DNA from: CAVVYW01 sp963752605
Lineage (GTDB): Bacteria; Actinomycetota; Thermoleophilia; Solirubrobacterales; 70-9
Assembly (NCBI GenBank): GCA_963752605.1
Contig: CAVVYW010000005.1
Coordinates: 744,001-808,000 of the forward strand
DNA: 64,000 nucleotides
Direction of reading: 5' to 3'
Position 1 is the stretch's first letter. Each line of letters starts with the position of its first letter. A program made the translations under genes and the position numbers. Positions 17,620 through 25,965 of the stretch are shown here, one piece after another. The notes beneath the pieces are model-generated. The model was not told the DNA's origin, made no database searches, and was given only the letters and a program-made list of their open reading frames with translations.

Positions 17620-18015
17620 CTAGGCAGCCTCCTCGAGCTGCTTGCGGTAAGCGGCCGCATCCATCAGGGCGTCGGCCTCGGAGGGGTCGGAGAGCTTCAC
17701 CTTCACCATCCACCCCTCGCCGTAGGGGTCCTCATTGATCTTCTCGGGGCCGTCTGAGAGCTGCTCGTTCACCTCGGTCACCTCTCCGGACAGGGGCGAG
17801 TACACGTCGGAGACCGCCTTGACCGACTCGACCTCCGCGTATGACTGGTCCTTCTTGACCTCGGTGCCGACCTCGGGAGGCTCGTAGAAGACGACCTCGC
17901 CGAGGGCGTCCTGGGCGAACCAGGTGATCCCGAAGGTGGCCACCTCGCCCTCGAGCCGGGCCCAGTCGTGCTCGGGGTGGTACTTGAGGTCCTCGGGATA
18001 GCTCTCGTCCGCCAT
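17620..18015 (-). CDS. gcvH: Glycine cleavage system H protein
   Basis: This 131-residue protein is the lipoyl carrier of the glycine cleavage system. The lipoylated lysine is K66 in AEVESVKAVSDVYSP, and the opening YPEDLKYHPEHDWAR and the segment TWFAQDALGEVVFYEPP are typical. It lies 12 bp after gcvT and 42 bp before gcvPA on the same strand. Confidence 0.97.
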   Translation of the reverse strand: MADESYPEDLKYHPEHDWARLEGEVATFGITWFAQDALGEVVFYEPPEVGTEVKKDQSYAEVESVKAVSDVYSPLSGEVTEVNEQLSDGPEKINEDPYGEGWMVKVKLSDPSEADALMDAAAYRKQLEEAA

Positions 18016-18027
18016 GGAGGCGGAAAG

Positions 18028-19110
18028 CTATCCGTCCTTGGAGTAGAGCGGCCCCTTGCGGAGCTCGGCCGCGCGTCGCTTTCCCCGGACGTCGATCTCG
18101 ACGCCGGTCCCCGGCTCGGCGACTCCGGCCTTGACGTAGCCCATCCCGATCCCGACCTCGAGCGACGGCGAGTGGGTGCCGCTGGTCACCTCGCCGACGC
18201 CCACACCCTCGTGCAGGATCGGGTTCCCCTGGCGCGGGATGCCGGCACCGGTGATCACGAAGGGAACGAGCAGCTCCTCGGGCCCTTCCTCCCGAACCCG
18301 GCGGCACGCCTCCGAGCCGACGAAGCCGGTGTCCTCCTTAACGCACCAGCCGAGGCTGGCCTCGATCGGCGTCCGCTCGGTGGACAGGTCGTTGCCGTAG
18401 AGGCAGTAGGTGACCTCCAGGCGCAGGGTGTCTCTAGCGCCGAGCCCGGCCGGCTTCGCGCCAGCCTCGAGCAGCGCGCTCCACAGGGCGGGCGCGGCGT
18501 CCGGCGGCAGCAGGACCTCGACCCCGTCCTCGCCCGTGTAGCCGGTCCCGCAGACCAGCGCCTCGGAGCCGGCCAGCTCGAGCCGGGTGGCGTGGAATCG
18601 CGCCGGCAGCTCCCCACCGGCGAGCCCCCCGACGATCTCGCGGGCCCGCGGGCCCTGCACCGCCAGCATCGCGTAGTCGGCGAGGCGGTCGCGCGCCTCG
18701 GCGTCGTGGTCCTGGGCGTGAGCCTGGAACCACTCGAGGTCGCGCTCGTGGTTCGAGGCGTTCGTGACCGTCAGGTAGCGGTCTTCGGCCAGGCGGTAGG
18801 TGAACAGGTCATCCAGCACGCCGCCGTCTTCCTGGCAGAGGCACGAATACTGGGCGCCGCCCACTTCGATCTTCGAGACGTCGTTCGAGAGCAGGTGCTG
18901 GAGGAGCTGGCCCGCCCCCGGCCCCTCGGTCTCGATCTCGCCCATGTGGGAGACGTCGAAGACGCCACACGACTCCCGCACGGCGAGGTGCTCCTCCCTG
19001 ATCCCCTCGTACTGCACCGGCATCTCCCAGCCGGCGAACGGGACCAGCTTGGCGCCCGCCTCGGCGTGCGCCTCATAGAGCGGAGTCCTCTTCAGCGTCG
19101 CTGCTTCCAC
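18028..19110 (-). CDS. gcvT: Aminomethyltransferase (glycine cleavage T protein)
   Basis: This 360-residue protein releases ammonia from the aminomethyl-lipoyl group of GcvH and transfers the methylene to tetrahydrofolate. The opening KRTPLYEAHAEAGAKLVPFAGWEMPVQ is written here only as its start KRTPLYEAHAEAG. FDVSHMGEIE, the catalytic aspartate D101 in GGVLDDLFTYR, and GLGARDTLRLE are family hallmarks. It is the first gene of the gcv operon. I looked for glycine-riboswitch motifs upstream and saw none. Confidence 0.96.
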   Translation of the reverse strand: MEAATLKRTPLYEAHAEAGAKLVPFAGWEMPVQYEGIREEHLAVRESCGVFDVSHMGEIETEGPGAGQLLQHLLSNDVSKIEVGGAQYSCLCQEDGGVLDDLFTYRLAEDRYLTVTNASNHERDLEWFQAHAQDHDAEARDRLADYAMLAVQGPRAREIVGGLAGGELPARFHATRLELAGSEALVCGTGYTGEDGVEVLLPPDAAPALWSALLEAGAKPAGLGARDTLRLEVTYCLYGNDLSTERTPIEASLGWCVKEDTGFVGSEACRRVREEGPEELLVPFVITGAGIPRQGNPILHEGVGVGEVTSGTHSPSLEVGIGMGYVKAGVAEPGTGVEIDVRGKRRAAELRKGPLYSKDG

Positions 19111-19157
19111 GACGTCCCGGACCCTAGTGGGCTACGCCCGAGCCGTCGCCGCGGGTG

Positions 19158-19220
19158 GCGCCGCGGGGGCCCCATCCGAGGCGACTACCGTCGCCCGCAG
19201 GATGGGGGGCACCGCGGCGC
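19158..19220 (-). terminator. Long nested stem-loop between ftsZ and gcvT
   Basis: GCGCCGCGG (19158-19166) pairs with CCGCGGCGC (19212-19220). CCCCATCC (19170-19177) pairs with GGATGGGG (19200-19207), and GGCGAC (19180-19185) pairs with GTCGCC (19190-19195) around a TACC loop. The element begins 25 bp after the ftsZ stop and ends 48 bp before the gcvT start. It has no T-run, so it may be an ftsZ terminator of the U-less actinobacterial kind, an mRNA-stabilising structure, or part of a gcv leader. Confidence 0.5.
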
Positions 19221-19244
19221 AGGACCCGCGCGCCGACCCGGTCG

Positions 19245-20321
19245 CTACTTCAGGAAGTCCGGGACGTCGATGTCCGTCTCGGAGATGCGCAGGTCCGTGA
19301 GCGACTCGGGCTCGCGAACCGCGGCGGCCCGCCGCTCGGTGCGCCGGGCCGTGAACTCGGGAGCCCTCGCGATCATCTCGAAGCCCTCGAAGCCGGTGGC
19401 GATCACCGTCACCCGGACCTCCTCGTGCATGGACGCGTCGACCACGGCGCCGAAGACGATGTTGGCGTTCGGGTCGGCCGTCTGCATGACCATGCGGGCC
19501 GCCTCGTTCACCTCGAACAGGCCGAGGTCCTCGCCCCCGGTCACGTTCAGCAGCATGCCCTTGGCGCCGTCGATCTTCTCCTCGATCAGCGGGGAGGTGA
19601 TCGCGTTCTTGGCCGCCTCGACCGCCCGGTTCTCGCCGGAGCCGGTGCCGACGCCCATCAGCGCCGAGCCGGCCTGGTGCATGACCAGGCGGACGTCAGC
19701 GAAGTCGAGGTTGATCAGACCGGGGATCGTGATCAGGTCGGTGATGCCCTGGACGCCCTGGCGCAGGATGTCGTCGGCCTCGCGGAACGCCTCGAGGATC
19801 GTGGTCCGGCGCTCGACGATCTGCAGCAGCTTCTCGTTGGGGACGACGATCAGCGTGTCGACCTCCTTGCGCATACGCTCGACGCCCTCCTCGGCGATCG
19901 CCATCCGCTTCTTGCCCTCGAACTCGAAGGGCTTGGTGACGGCGCCGACGGTGAGGGCGCCGATCTCCTGCTTGGCGATCTCGGCGATCACGGGGGCGGC
20001 GCCGGTCCCGGTGCCGCCTCCCTCGCCGCAGGTGATGAAGACCATGTCCGCGCCCTTCAGCGCGTCCTTCACCTCGTCGCGCGACTCGGCCGCAGCTCCG
20101 GCTCCGACCTCCGGGTTGGCTCCGGCGCCGAGGCCCTTGGTGAGGTTGTGGCCGATCCCGATCTTGACGTCGGCGTCGCAGGCCTGGAGAGCCTGGGCAT
20201 CGGTGTTGACGGCGATGAACTCGACGCCCCTGAGCCCAGCATCGACCATCCGGCTGACGGCGTTCGAGCCGCCACCGCCGACGCCAACGACCTTGATTAC
20301 GGCGAGATACGAGGTTTCCAT
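19245..20321 (-). CDS. ftsZ: Cell division protein FtsZ
   Basis: This 358-residue tubulin-like GTPase forms the cytokinetic Z ring. It has the nucleotide-binding loop VVGVGGGGSNAV near residue 11, the tubulin signature GGGTGTGAAPV at 101-111, and the conserved C-terminal peptide DIDVPDFLK that binds partners such as SepF. The start at 20321 (METSYLAVIKVVG) is chosen because homology begins there; an in-frame ATG at 20369 would add 16 residues of no family similarity. It is the last gene of the dcw cluster, separated from ftsQ by 306 bp, so it probably has its own promoter. No ftsA is present, as expected for actinobacteria. Confidence 0.98.
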   Translation of the reverse strand: METSYLAVIKVVGVGGGGSNAVSRMVDAGLRGVEFIAVNTDAQALQACDADVKIGIGHNLTKGLGAGANPEVGAGAAAESRDEVKDALKGADMVFITCGEGGGTGTGAAPVIAEIAKQEIGALTVGAVTKPFEFEGKKRMAIAEEGVERMRKEVDTLIVVPNEKLLQIVERRTTILEAFREADDILRQGVQGITDLITIPGLINLDFADVRLVMHQAGSALMGVGTGSGENRAVEAAKNAITSPLIEEKIDGAKGMLLNVTGGEDLGLFEVNEAARMVMQTADPNANIVFGAVVDASMHEEVRVTVIATGFEGFEMIARAPEFTARRTERRAAAVREPESLTDLRISETDIDVPDFLK

Positions 20322-20627
20322 CTGTTGGTCTACTCCGGCCCCTCCGGCGGGGATTCGCCTCGGGAGCAAGTTGAAAGTAGGGCAAGCCTACGCACATGTC
20401 AACGCCAGCCTGCCTGGACTCTCAAGCCTAGCTTGAGAGTTCTTGCATGGTGACTCTCCAATCGAGGTAGAGCCTGAGGCTTGCTTGACCCCCCAAAATG
20501 TGCCTGCAAACCGCCATTTCGCGGTAGGCGGCCGGATCGGGCTCCCCCGGGGCCGGAAGGGGTGGAGGGCCGAAACCGCTGAAAGTGACATTGCAACCCG
20601 CGCCGTTCGGCTCGGCAGTCACTCGTT
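20322..20627. other. 306-bp intergenic region upstream of ftsZ
   Basis: No credible coding sequence was found. The region holds a near-perfect palindrome at 20418-20440 and a small inverted repeat, GTAGG-GCAAG-CCTAC, at 20377-20391. The octamer CAAGCCTA recurs at 20383 and 20423 with a related reverse copy near 20472. It should contain the ftsZ promoter, but no hexamer pair was convincing. Confidence 0.6.
20418..20440. promoter_or_regulatory. Palindrome upstream of ftsZ (10-bp arms)
   Basis: ACTCTCAAGC (20418-20427) and GCTTGAGAGT (20431-20440) are perfect inverted arms around the 3-bp centre CTA. The site lies about 97 bp upstream of the ftsZ start. The short spacer and odd-length symmetry look like a dimeric regulator site more than an RNA hairpin, although a hairpin in a long ftsZ leader is possible. 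Confidence 0.4.
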
Positions 20628-21344
20628 TCAGCCGGCGACCGGTCGCCCCGGGACGCTCACGTCGACGTAGGACGGAGACCCGAGTTCGGGGTCGGTGAGC
20701 ACCGCGGCGAGGGCCTTCCACTTCTCCTCGGCGTCCTCTCCGTCGCCGAAGCGAAGCTCGGGGGCGTCATCGAGGTCGACGACCACGCCGCCGCGCTCCT
20801 CGTCCCAGGCCGCGGAGGAGAGGCGGTCGCTCAGCTCGTCCGGGACGCCCCCCAGGATCGCCGCCTGGGCCGCTCCCTCATCAGAGACCATCGGCCCCTG
20901 GGGCTCCCCGGGCTCGAGTGAGGGGAGCTCCTTCGGATCGAAGTCCACACCGAGCAGGATGAAGCCCTCCTCCGAAATCGCGACCCGACGGCCATCCACT
21001 TCGCCGACCGCTACCGGCAGCCGCTCGGTCACCTCGATTCGCAACTTGTGGAGGAGCGTGGCGTCGGCCTTGATCGACGCCACCGTGGGGTAGCCCGCGA
21101 CCGCGTCGCGCAGCTCGTCGTCGCGGATGTGGAGCGTGGTCATGTCCTTCGCGGCGGCCGCAAGCGACGCTGAGATCTCCTGCTGATTGGCTGTCAGCCC
21201 CTCCACCTCGACCTCCTCGATCGCGAACCAGGAGGAATTCCTGAGCCAGAGCATGTAGCCGAGCACGACGATCAGCGCGACCGCCGCGGCGAGGATGACG
21301 CGGCGGCGCCAGATCCTCGGACGGCTTACTCGCCGAGTTGCCAT
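20628..21344 (-). CDS. ftsQ: Cell division protein FtsQ
   Basis: This 238-residue bitopic membrane protein has a short basic cytoplasmic N-terminus, one transmembrane helix at about 16-34, and an extracytoplasmic POTRA domain starting with IEEVEVEGLTANQQEI, followed by the FtsQ/DivIB beta domain (ITERLPVAV-like segment VTERLPVAVGEVDGR). It links early and late division proteins. It overlaps murB by 19 bp at its start, the usual murB-ftsQ order without ddl between them. Confidence 0.93.
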   Translation of the reverse strand: MATRRVSRPRIWRRRVILAAAVALIVVLGYMLWLRNSSWFAIEEVEVEGLTANQQEISASLAAAAKDMTTLHIRDDELRDAVAGYPTVASIKADATLLHKLRIEVTERLPVAVGEVDGRRVAISEEGFILLGVDFDPKELPSLEPGEPQGPMVSDEGAAQAAILGGVPDELSDRLSSAAWDEERGGVVVDLDDAPELRFGDGEDAEEKWKALAAVLTDPELGSPSYVDVSVPGRPVAG

Positions 21345-22240
21345 TCACGCGGCCACTCGACGTCGCCCAGGACCTGCACCTCCGCCTCGAGGACGACACC
21401 GAAGCGATCGTGGACCTGGCGGCGAGCGGCGGCCATCGCCGCGAGGACGTCGGCCGTGGTCGCCTCCCCCGTGTTCTCGACGAAGTTGGCGTGCTTCGGG
21501 GAGAGGCGGGCCCCGCCCCGCTCCAGCCCGGCGCAGCCGGCCGCATCGAGCAGCTGGCCGGCGGAGCGGCCCTCAGCCCGCGGGTCGTCCGGGTTGACGA
21601 AGGTGGAGCCGAACGTCTTGATGCCGGAGGGCTGGGCCTCCTTGCGGCGTCGTCGCATGTCCGCCATGGTGGCCTTCACATCGGAGGCATCCGCCTCCTT
21701 CAGGGCGAACGATGCACGCGAGACCACCTCCCTCTCACCGATGTCGGAGTCGCGGTAGCGGAAGCCGAGCTGCTCCGGACGGCGGGTGTCAACCCCGGTC
21801 GCCGTGCAGACGGTCACCCACTCGAGCACCCGCCCGAGCTCCCCGCCGTAGGCGTTTGCGTTCATCCGCACGGCGCCGCCCACGGTCCCGGGGATGTTCA
21901 CCCCGAACTCGAGTCCGGTGAGGCCCCAACTCGCCGCCTTGGCCGCGACGGAGGGAAGGCGCGCGCCGCCGCCGGCCTCGACGCGGGAACCGTGACGCTC
22001 GAAGTCGGCCAGCTCGCCGTCGAGCTTCAGGACGAGGCCCCGGAAGCCCTCGTCGGAGACCAGCAGGTTCGAGCCCGAGCCCACCACCCCCACCCCGTGG
22101 CCCTCCTCCTCCGCCCAGGAGAGCTGCTCGACCAGCTCCTGCTCGGACTCCGGGCGCGCGAAGTAGTCGGCCGGCCCGCCGATCCTGATCGTCGTCAGGC
22201 GGGAGAGCGGGTAGTCGCGCTCGACACCCCCGGGCGTCAC
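21326..22240 (-). CDS. murB: UDP-N-acetylmuramate dehydrogenase
   Basis: This 304-residue flavoenzyme reduces UDP-GlcNAc-enolpyruvate to UDP-MurNAc. FAD-binding motifs are TIRIGGPADYF and GSGSNLLVSD (54-63). The substrate arginine lies in FRYRDSD (about 160-166), and the catalytic serine S212 is in GSTFVNPD. The sequence looks like the shorter MurB subtype with SAGQLLDAAGCAG. It overlaps murC by 4 bp and ftsQ by 19 bp. Confidence 0.96.
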   Translation of the reverse strand: MTPGGVERDYPLSRLTTIRIGGPADYFARPESEQELVEQLSWAEEEGHGVGVVGSGSNLLVSDEGFRGLVLKLDGELADFERHGSRVEAGGGARLPSVAAKAASWGLTGLEFGVNIPGTVGGAVRMNANAYGGELGRVLEWVTVCTATGVDTRRPEQLGFRYRDSDIGEREVVSRASFALKEADASDVKATMADMRRRRKEAQPSGIKTFGSTFVNPDDPRAEGRSAGQLLDAAGCAGLERGGARLSPKHANFVENTGEATTADVLAAMAAARRQVHDRFGVVLEAEVQVLGDVEWPREWQLGE

Positions 22241-23634
22241 GGTTGATCTCCCACGAGTGCCTCGGCCAGCTTGAAGATGTCCCCGGCGCCGATCGTGATC
22301 AGCAGGTCCCCCTCTTCCAGCCGCGGGCCGAGCGCCCTCGCGGCGACATCAGCGTCCGGCAGCCACCAGACCGGCCGTCCGCCGGCGTGGTCCGCCGCGG
22401 CCGCGGCCACCATCCGGCCGCTCACGCCCTCGAGCGGCCCGACCGGCTCCTCGCGGGCGGGATAGACGTCCAGCACCGCGACCTCGTCCGCGGCGGCGAG
22501 AGCCGCGCCGAACTCGCCGGCGAACGCCTTGGTGCGCGAGTAGAGATGGGGCTGGAACGCGGCGATCAGCCGGCGGGGCGCGAGCTGCCGCGCCGCCTCG
22601 AGCACGGCTGCGACCTCGGTCGGGTGGTGGGCGTAGTCGTCGTAGATCCGCGCGCCGTTCCGCTCGCCCTTCGCCTCGAGCCGCCTGGCGACCCCCGGGA
22701 AGTCGGCCAGCGCCTTCCCGGAGGCCTCGACGTCGGCCCCGGCCAGCTGGAGGCCCGCGAGCGCAGCAATGGCGTTGGCCACGTTGTGACGGCCGGGTAC
22801 CCCGAGGCGAACCTCCGTGTCGATCCCGGCCCCGCGGGCGCGGAAGCGGCTGCCGGCGCCCCGGGGCTCGATCTCGGCGGCCACCAGGTCGCCCCCCGGG
22901 GACTCAACCGCGAAGCGAATCTCGCGCCAGTCCCCGCCGCGCTCCTCGCGCGCGGGCAGGACCGAGGTGGCCGCGGCGAGCCCGCTCGCCGGCGCCGCGA
23001 ACGCGGCGAAAGCATCGGCCAGCTCCGACAGGGATCCCCAGCGGGAGTGGTGGTCGAGCTCGAGGTTCGTGATCACGGCCACCTCCGGTCGCAGCTGCAG
23101 GAAGCTCGCGTCGCTCTCGTCGGCCTCGGCGACGACCCACTCGCCCTTCCCCCAGCCGGCGTTGGTCGCCTCGCCCCCCGGTCCCGCCCCGGGCAGCTCG
23201 CCCCCGAGAAAGAAGCTGGGGTCGGCCCCCGTGCCGCGAAGCGCGTGCACGCACATCGCCGCCGTGGTCGTCTTGCCGTGGGTTCCGGCGATCGCGAGAA
23301 GGCGGCGCTCCGCGCAGAGCTCGGCGAGCAGCTCGCTCCGGTGTCGGATGCGCTGCCCCCGCTCCTCCGCCCGCCGCAGCTCCGGGTTGTCATCGGCGAT
23401 CGCGGTGGAGACGATCACCTCCGCGTCCTCCGGCACCTGGCCGGCGTCGTGTCCCAGGTGGGGCTCGATCCCCGCCCGCCTGAGCCGGTCCATGTAGGAG
23501 CTCTCGGCGCGATCGGAGCCCGTCACCTCGGCTCCAAGCTCGCGGCAGACGAGCGCCAGCCCGCTCATCCCGGCCCCGCCTATTGCGATGAAATGGAGCC
23601 GACGACCTTCCCAGGCTTCGTCCTGGAACATCAT
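22237..23634 (-). CDS. murC: UDP-N-acetylmuramate--L-alanine ligase
   Basis: This 465-residue Mur ligase adds L-alanine to UDP-MurNAc. It has the N-terminal nucleotide-fold motif HFIAIGGAGMSGLA, the ATP-binding loop GTHGKTTTA at 117-125, and the later motifs EADESDASFL, HNVANAIAA and YDDYAHHPTEV. The first of two consecutive ATG codons (23634) overlaps the murG stop as ATGA. The length is normal for MurC and the reading frame is intact. Confidence 0.97.
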   Translation of the reverse strand: MMFQDEAWEGRRLHFIAIGGAGMSGLALVCRELGAEVTGSDRAESSYMDRLRRAGIEPHLGHDAGQVPEDAEVIVSTAIADDNPELRRAEERGQRIRHRSELLAELCAERRLLAIAGTHGKTTTAAMCVHALRGTGADPSFFLGGELPGAGPGGEATNAGWGKGEWVVAEADESDASFLQLRPEVAVITNLELDHHSRWGSLSELADAFAAFAAPASGLAAATSVLPAREERGGDWREIRFAVESPGGDLVAAEIEPRGAGSRFRARGAGIDTEVRLGVPGRHNVANAIAALAGLQLAGADVEASGKALADFPGVARRLEAKGERNGARIYDDYAHHPTEVAAVLEAARQLAPRRLIAAFQPHLYSRTKAFAGEFGAALAAADEVAVLDVYPAREEPVGPLEGVSGRMVAAAAADHAGGRPVWWLPDADVAARALGPRLEEGDLLITIGAGDIFKLAEALVGDQP

Positions 23635-24767
23635 CCGCGAGCCGCCTTCAGCACCTCTCGCGCGATCCGCTGCGCAGCGTCGGGCTTGGCGATCCGCCTC
23701 GAGGCGGCCGACATCTTCGCGAGGCCGCTCTCGTCCTCGAGCAGCTCGTTCACCGTCTCGCGCAGCACGTCCGGGCTGAGCTCCTCGTCGGGGATGACCA
23801 CCGCCGCGCCGCCCTCGGCCATCCACCGCGCATTGGTCGTCTGGTGATCGCCGGTCGCGTGTGGGTAAGGCACCAGGACGGCGGGGCGCTCGGCGGCGGC
23901 GATCTCCATCACCGATCCCCCGGCGCGGGCGACCACGAGGTCGGCCGCCGCCAGCACCTCGCCCAGGTCGGGCTCGTACTCGAGCAGGATGTAGCGCTCG
24001 GGCCGCCCGGAGCCCTCCCACCGGCGCCGCAGCTCCGGATAGTCGCGCCGTCCGGCGACGTGCAGGATCCAGGGTCGGCCGACGGAGTCGAACGGCCGCG
24101 CCTCGAGCCCGCTGAAGGCCATGAACGCCGCCTCGTTCAGGGAGCGGGCGCCGAGGCTCCCTCCCACCACCGCGACGCAGTCGTCCGGCTCGGGGATGCC
24201 CAAGCGGCGGCGGGCGGCGACAAGGTCCGCCTCGAGGACCGCGCGGGGCACGGGCCTGCCGGTGACCAGATAGGGGTCCCCCTCACGCCCCTCGATGGGG
24301 AAGGCGAGACAGACCCGCTCGGCGCGGGAGGCGAGCAGTCGGTTCGCGAGCCCGAGGTGGCTGTCGGCTTCGGTGAGGACCAGCGGTATCCCCATCCGGC
24401 TCGCGGCCAGGCCGACGGGCCCCGCGACATAGCCGCCTCCGCCGAGCACGGCGTCCGGGCTCCGCTCCGCCAGCACCTTCCGCGCGGCGCGGATCGCGAA
24501 TGCGGCGCGGCCCGCCGCCGCCGCCGCCCGAAGGGGGTTGCGCCTCGAGAGGCCGCTCACCTTGATGAAGTCGATCTCGTAGCCGGCTGCGGGGATCAGC
24601 GCCGCCTCGGCGCGCTCGCGCGTTCCCAGGAAGCTGACTCGCGCCCCCTCAGCGCGCAGCGCGTCTGCGACGGCGATCGCCGGCACGACGTGCCCCGCCG
24701 TGCCGCCGGCCGCTATCACGACTCGTGTGTCCTCCAGCGCGCTTCCTCCGATCTGCTCCACCGGCAT
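23631..24767 (-). CDS. murG: UDP-GlcNAc:lipid I N-acetylglucosaminyltransferase
   Basis: This 378-residue GT-B glycosyltransferase makes lipid II. Motifs include VVIAAGGTAGHVVPA (16-30), the G-loops LGGGGYVAGPV and VVGGSLGARSLNE, and the donor-site ARAGGSVMEIAAAERPAVLVPYPHA region. The start is uncertain: the ATG at 24767 gives 15 residues before the conserved strand, and a GTG at 24719 begins at VIAAGG. As sequenced, the 5' end overlaps ftsW by 119 bp, which probably reflects a frame break in ftsW. Confidence 0.95.
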   Translation of the reverse strand: MPVEQIGGSALEDTRVVIAAGGTAGHVVPAIAVADALRAEGARVSFLGTRERAEAALIPAAGYEIDFIKVSGLSRRNPLRAAAAAGRAAFAIRAARKVLAERSPDAVLGGGGYVAGPVGLAASRMGIPLVLTEADSHLGLANRLLASRAERVCLAFPIEGREGDPYLVTGRPVPRAVLEADLVAARRRLGIPEPDDCVAVVGGSLGARSLNEAAFMAFSGLEARPFDSVGRPWILHVAGRRDYPELRRRWEGSGRPERYILLEYEPDLGEVLAAADLVVARAGGSVMEIAAAERPAVLVPYPHATGDHQTTNARWMAEGGAAVVIPDEELSPDVLRETVNELLEDESGLAKMSAASRRIAKPDAAQRIAREVLKAARG

Positions 24768-25965
24768 GGCCGCCGAGCACGCTCAGTTTTGCAGCGCCCC
24801 CGGCCGCGGTGCGCCCCGCGCGCGGCTTGGCGCGGGGCTTCCGGGCGGTCTTCGCGGGCCGCCTGGCCACGTTGAGGATGAGCCCGGCGGAGGCGAGCGT
24901 GATCACGAGGCTCGTGCCTCCGTATGAGACGAAGGGCAGCGGAACACCCGTGAGCGGCGCCAGCCCGAGGACGGCGAACAGGTTGAGCGCCGCCTGGGCC
25001 AGGATCAGCGAGGTGAGGCCCGCCGCGAGCAGCTTGCTGAATCGGTCGCGGGCGCGGTGCGCAGCGCGGAATCCCGCATAGCCGAACATGCCGAAGAGCC
25101 CGAGCAGGACAAGCATCCCGACCAGCCCGGTCTCCTCCCCATAGACGGCGACGATCATGTCGGTGTGGGCCTCGGGCAGGTAGAAGGCCTTCTGCACGCT
25201 CTCCCCCAGACCCACGCCGAAGGCGCCGCCGGAGCCGAGCGCGATGGACGCCTGCGTGCCCTGGAACCCGGCGCCGCTGGAGTCGGCGCCCGGGTTGAGG
25301 AAGCCGGTCAGGCGCTCCTGCTGGTAGGGGTGGGCCGCCACCATCACCACTCCGGCGATGGCGATCACGGCGCCGATCGGGGCGAGCGTCCGGGGACGAA
25401 CGCCGGCGGAGAACATCAGACAGCACACCCCCATGCAGACGACCAACGTCGTACCGAGGTCGGGCTCCATGGCGATCAGACCCGCCGAGAGGCCGACGAC
25501 GACGAGGTAGGGGGCAAGTCCCTGCAGGGTGTCCACCCGCTTGGGCTTCGCTGCGAGCAGGTGTGCGCCGTAGAGGATGAGCGCCAGCTTCGCAAGCTCG
25601 GAGGGCTGGAACTGGAGCGAGCCCGCCCCGATCCAGCGCTGGGCTCCGTTCGCTCCCTGGCCGACACCGGGCACCAGCACGGCGAGCAGGAGGAAGAGCG
25701 AGACCCCCAGCGCCAGCGGCGTGAGAACCCGGGCGAACGCCACTCCTCGCTTGGAAGCGAGGTGCATCACGGCCAGCCCGAGGGCGGCGAAGACGGCTGT
25801 TCGCTTCAGGTAGTAGAAGCCGTCGCCGCCCCCCTCGAGCAGCGAGCGCGCCGAGCTGGCGCTGAAGACCATCAGTGCGCCGAGCGCCACCAGGCAGAGG
25901 GTCGCGGTCAACAGCAGCGAATACTCGATCGGCGGCGCGCTGCGGGGACGGTCGGAGCCGCTCAC
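24649..25965 (-). CDS. ftsW: SEDS peptidoglycan polymerase FtsW (3' end probably shifted)
   Basis: FtsW is the division-specific lipid II polymerase with about ten membrane helices. Here the GTG at 25965 overlaps the murD stop (GTGA). Family motifs are QFQPSELAKLALILY, AHTDMIVAVYGEETGLVG and GVPLPFVSYGGTS. The frame as given yields 438 residues, with a C-terminal tail that turns into an Arg/Gly-rich stretch lying on top of murG. Removing one G from the five-base G run at 24797-24801 (minus strand) would end the protein at 24783 after ALQN, giving 393 residues and clearing murG. I consider that the likely true end. Confidence 0.92.
   Translation of the reverse strand: MSGSDRPRSAPPIEYSLLLTATLCLVALGALMVFSASSARSLLEGGGDGFYYLKRTAVFAALGLAVMHLASKRGVAFARVLTPLALGVSLFLLLAVLVPGVGQGANGAQRWIGAGSLQFQPSELAKLALILYGAHLLAAKPKRVDTLQGLAPYLVVVGLSAGLIAMEPDLGTTLVVCMGVCCLMFSAGVRPRTLAPIGAVIAIAGVVMVAAHPYQQERLTGFLNPGADSSGAGFQGTQASIALGSGGAFGVGLGESVQKAFYLPEAHTDMIVAVYGEETGLVGMLVLLGLFGMFGYAGFRAAHRARDRFSKLLAAGLTSLILAQAALNLFAVLGLAPLTGVPLPFVSYGGTSLVITLASAGLILNVARRPAKTARKPRAKPRAGRTAAGGAAKLSVLGGHAGGADRRKRAGGHTSRDSGRRHGGARRAGDRRRRRAAR

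Noticed and set aside
16378..17757. Long plus-strand open frame across gcvPA and gcvH
   Set aside because: It is antisense to clear genes; long frames on both strands are expected in DNA this GC-rich, and the product is Arg/Gly-rich without family similarity.
19111..19244. Possible glycine riboswitch upstream of gcvT
   Set aside because: The region forms a nested hairpin but none of the conserved glycine-aptamer segments is visible.
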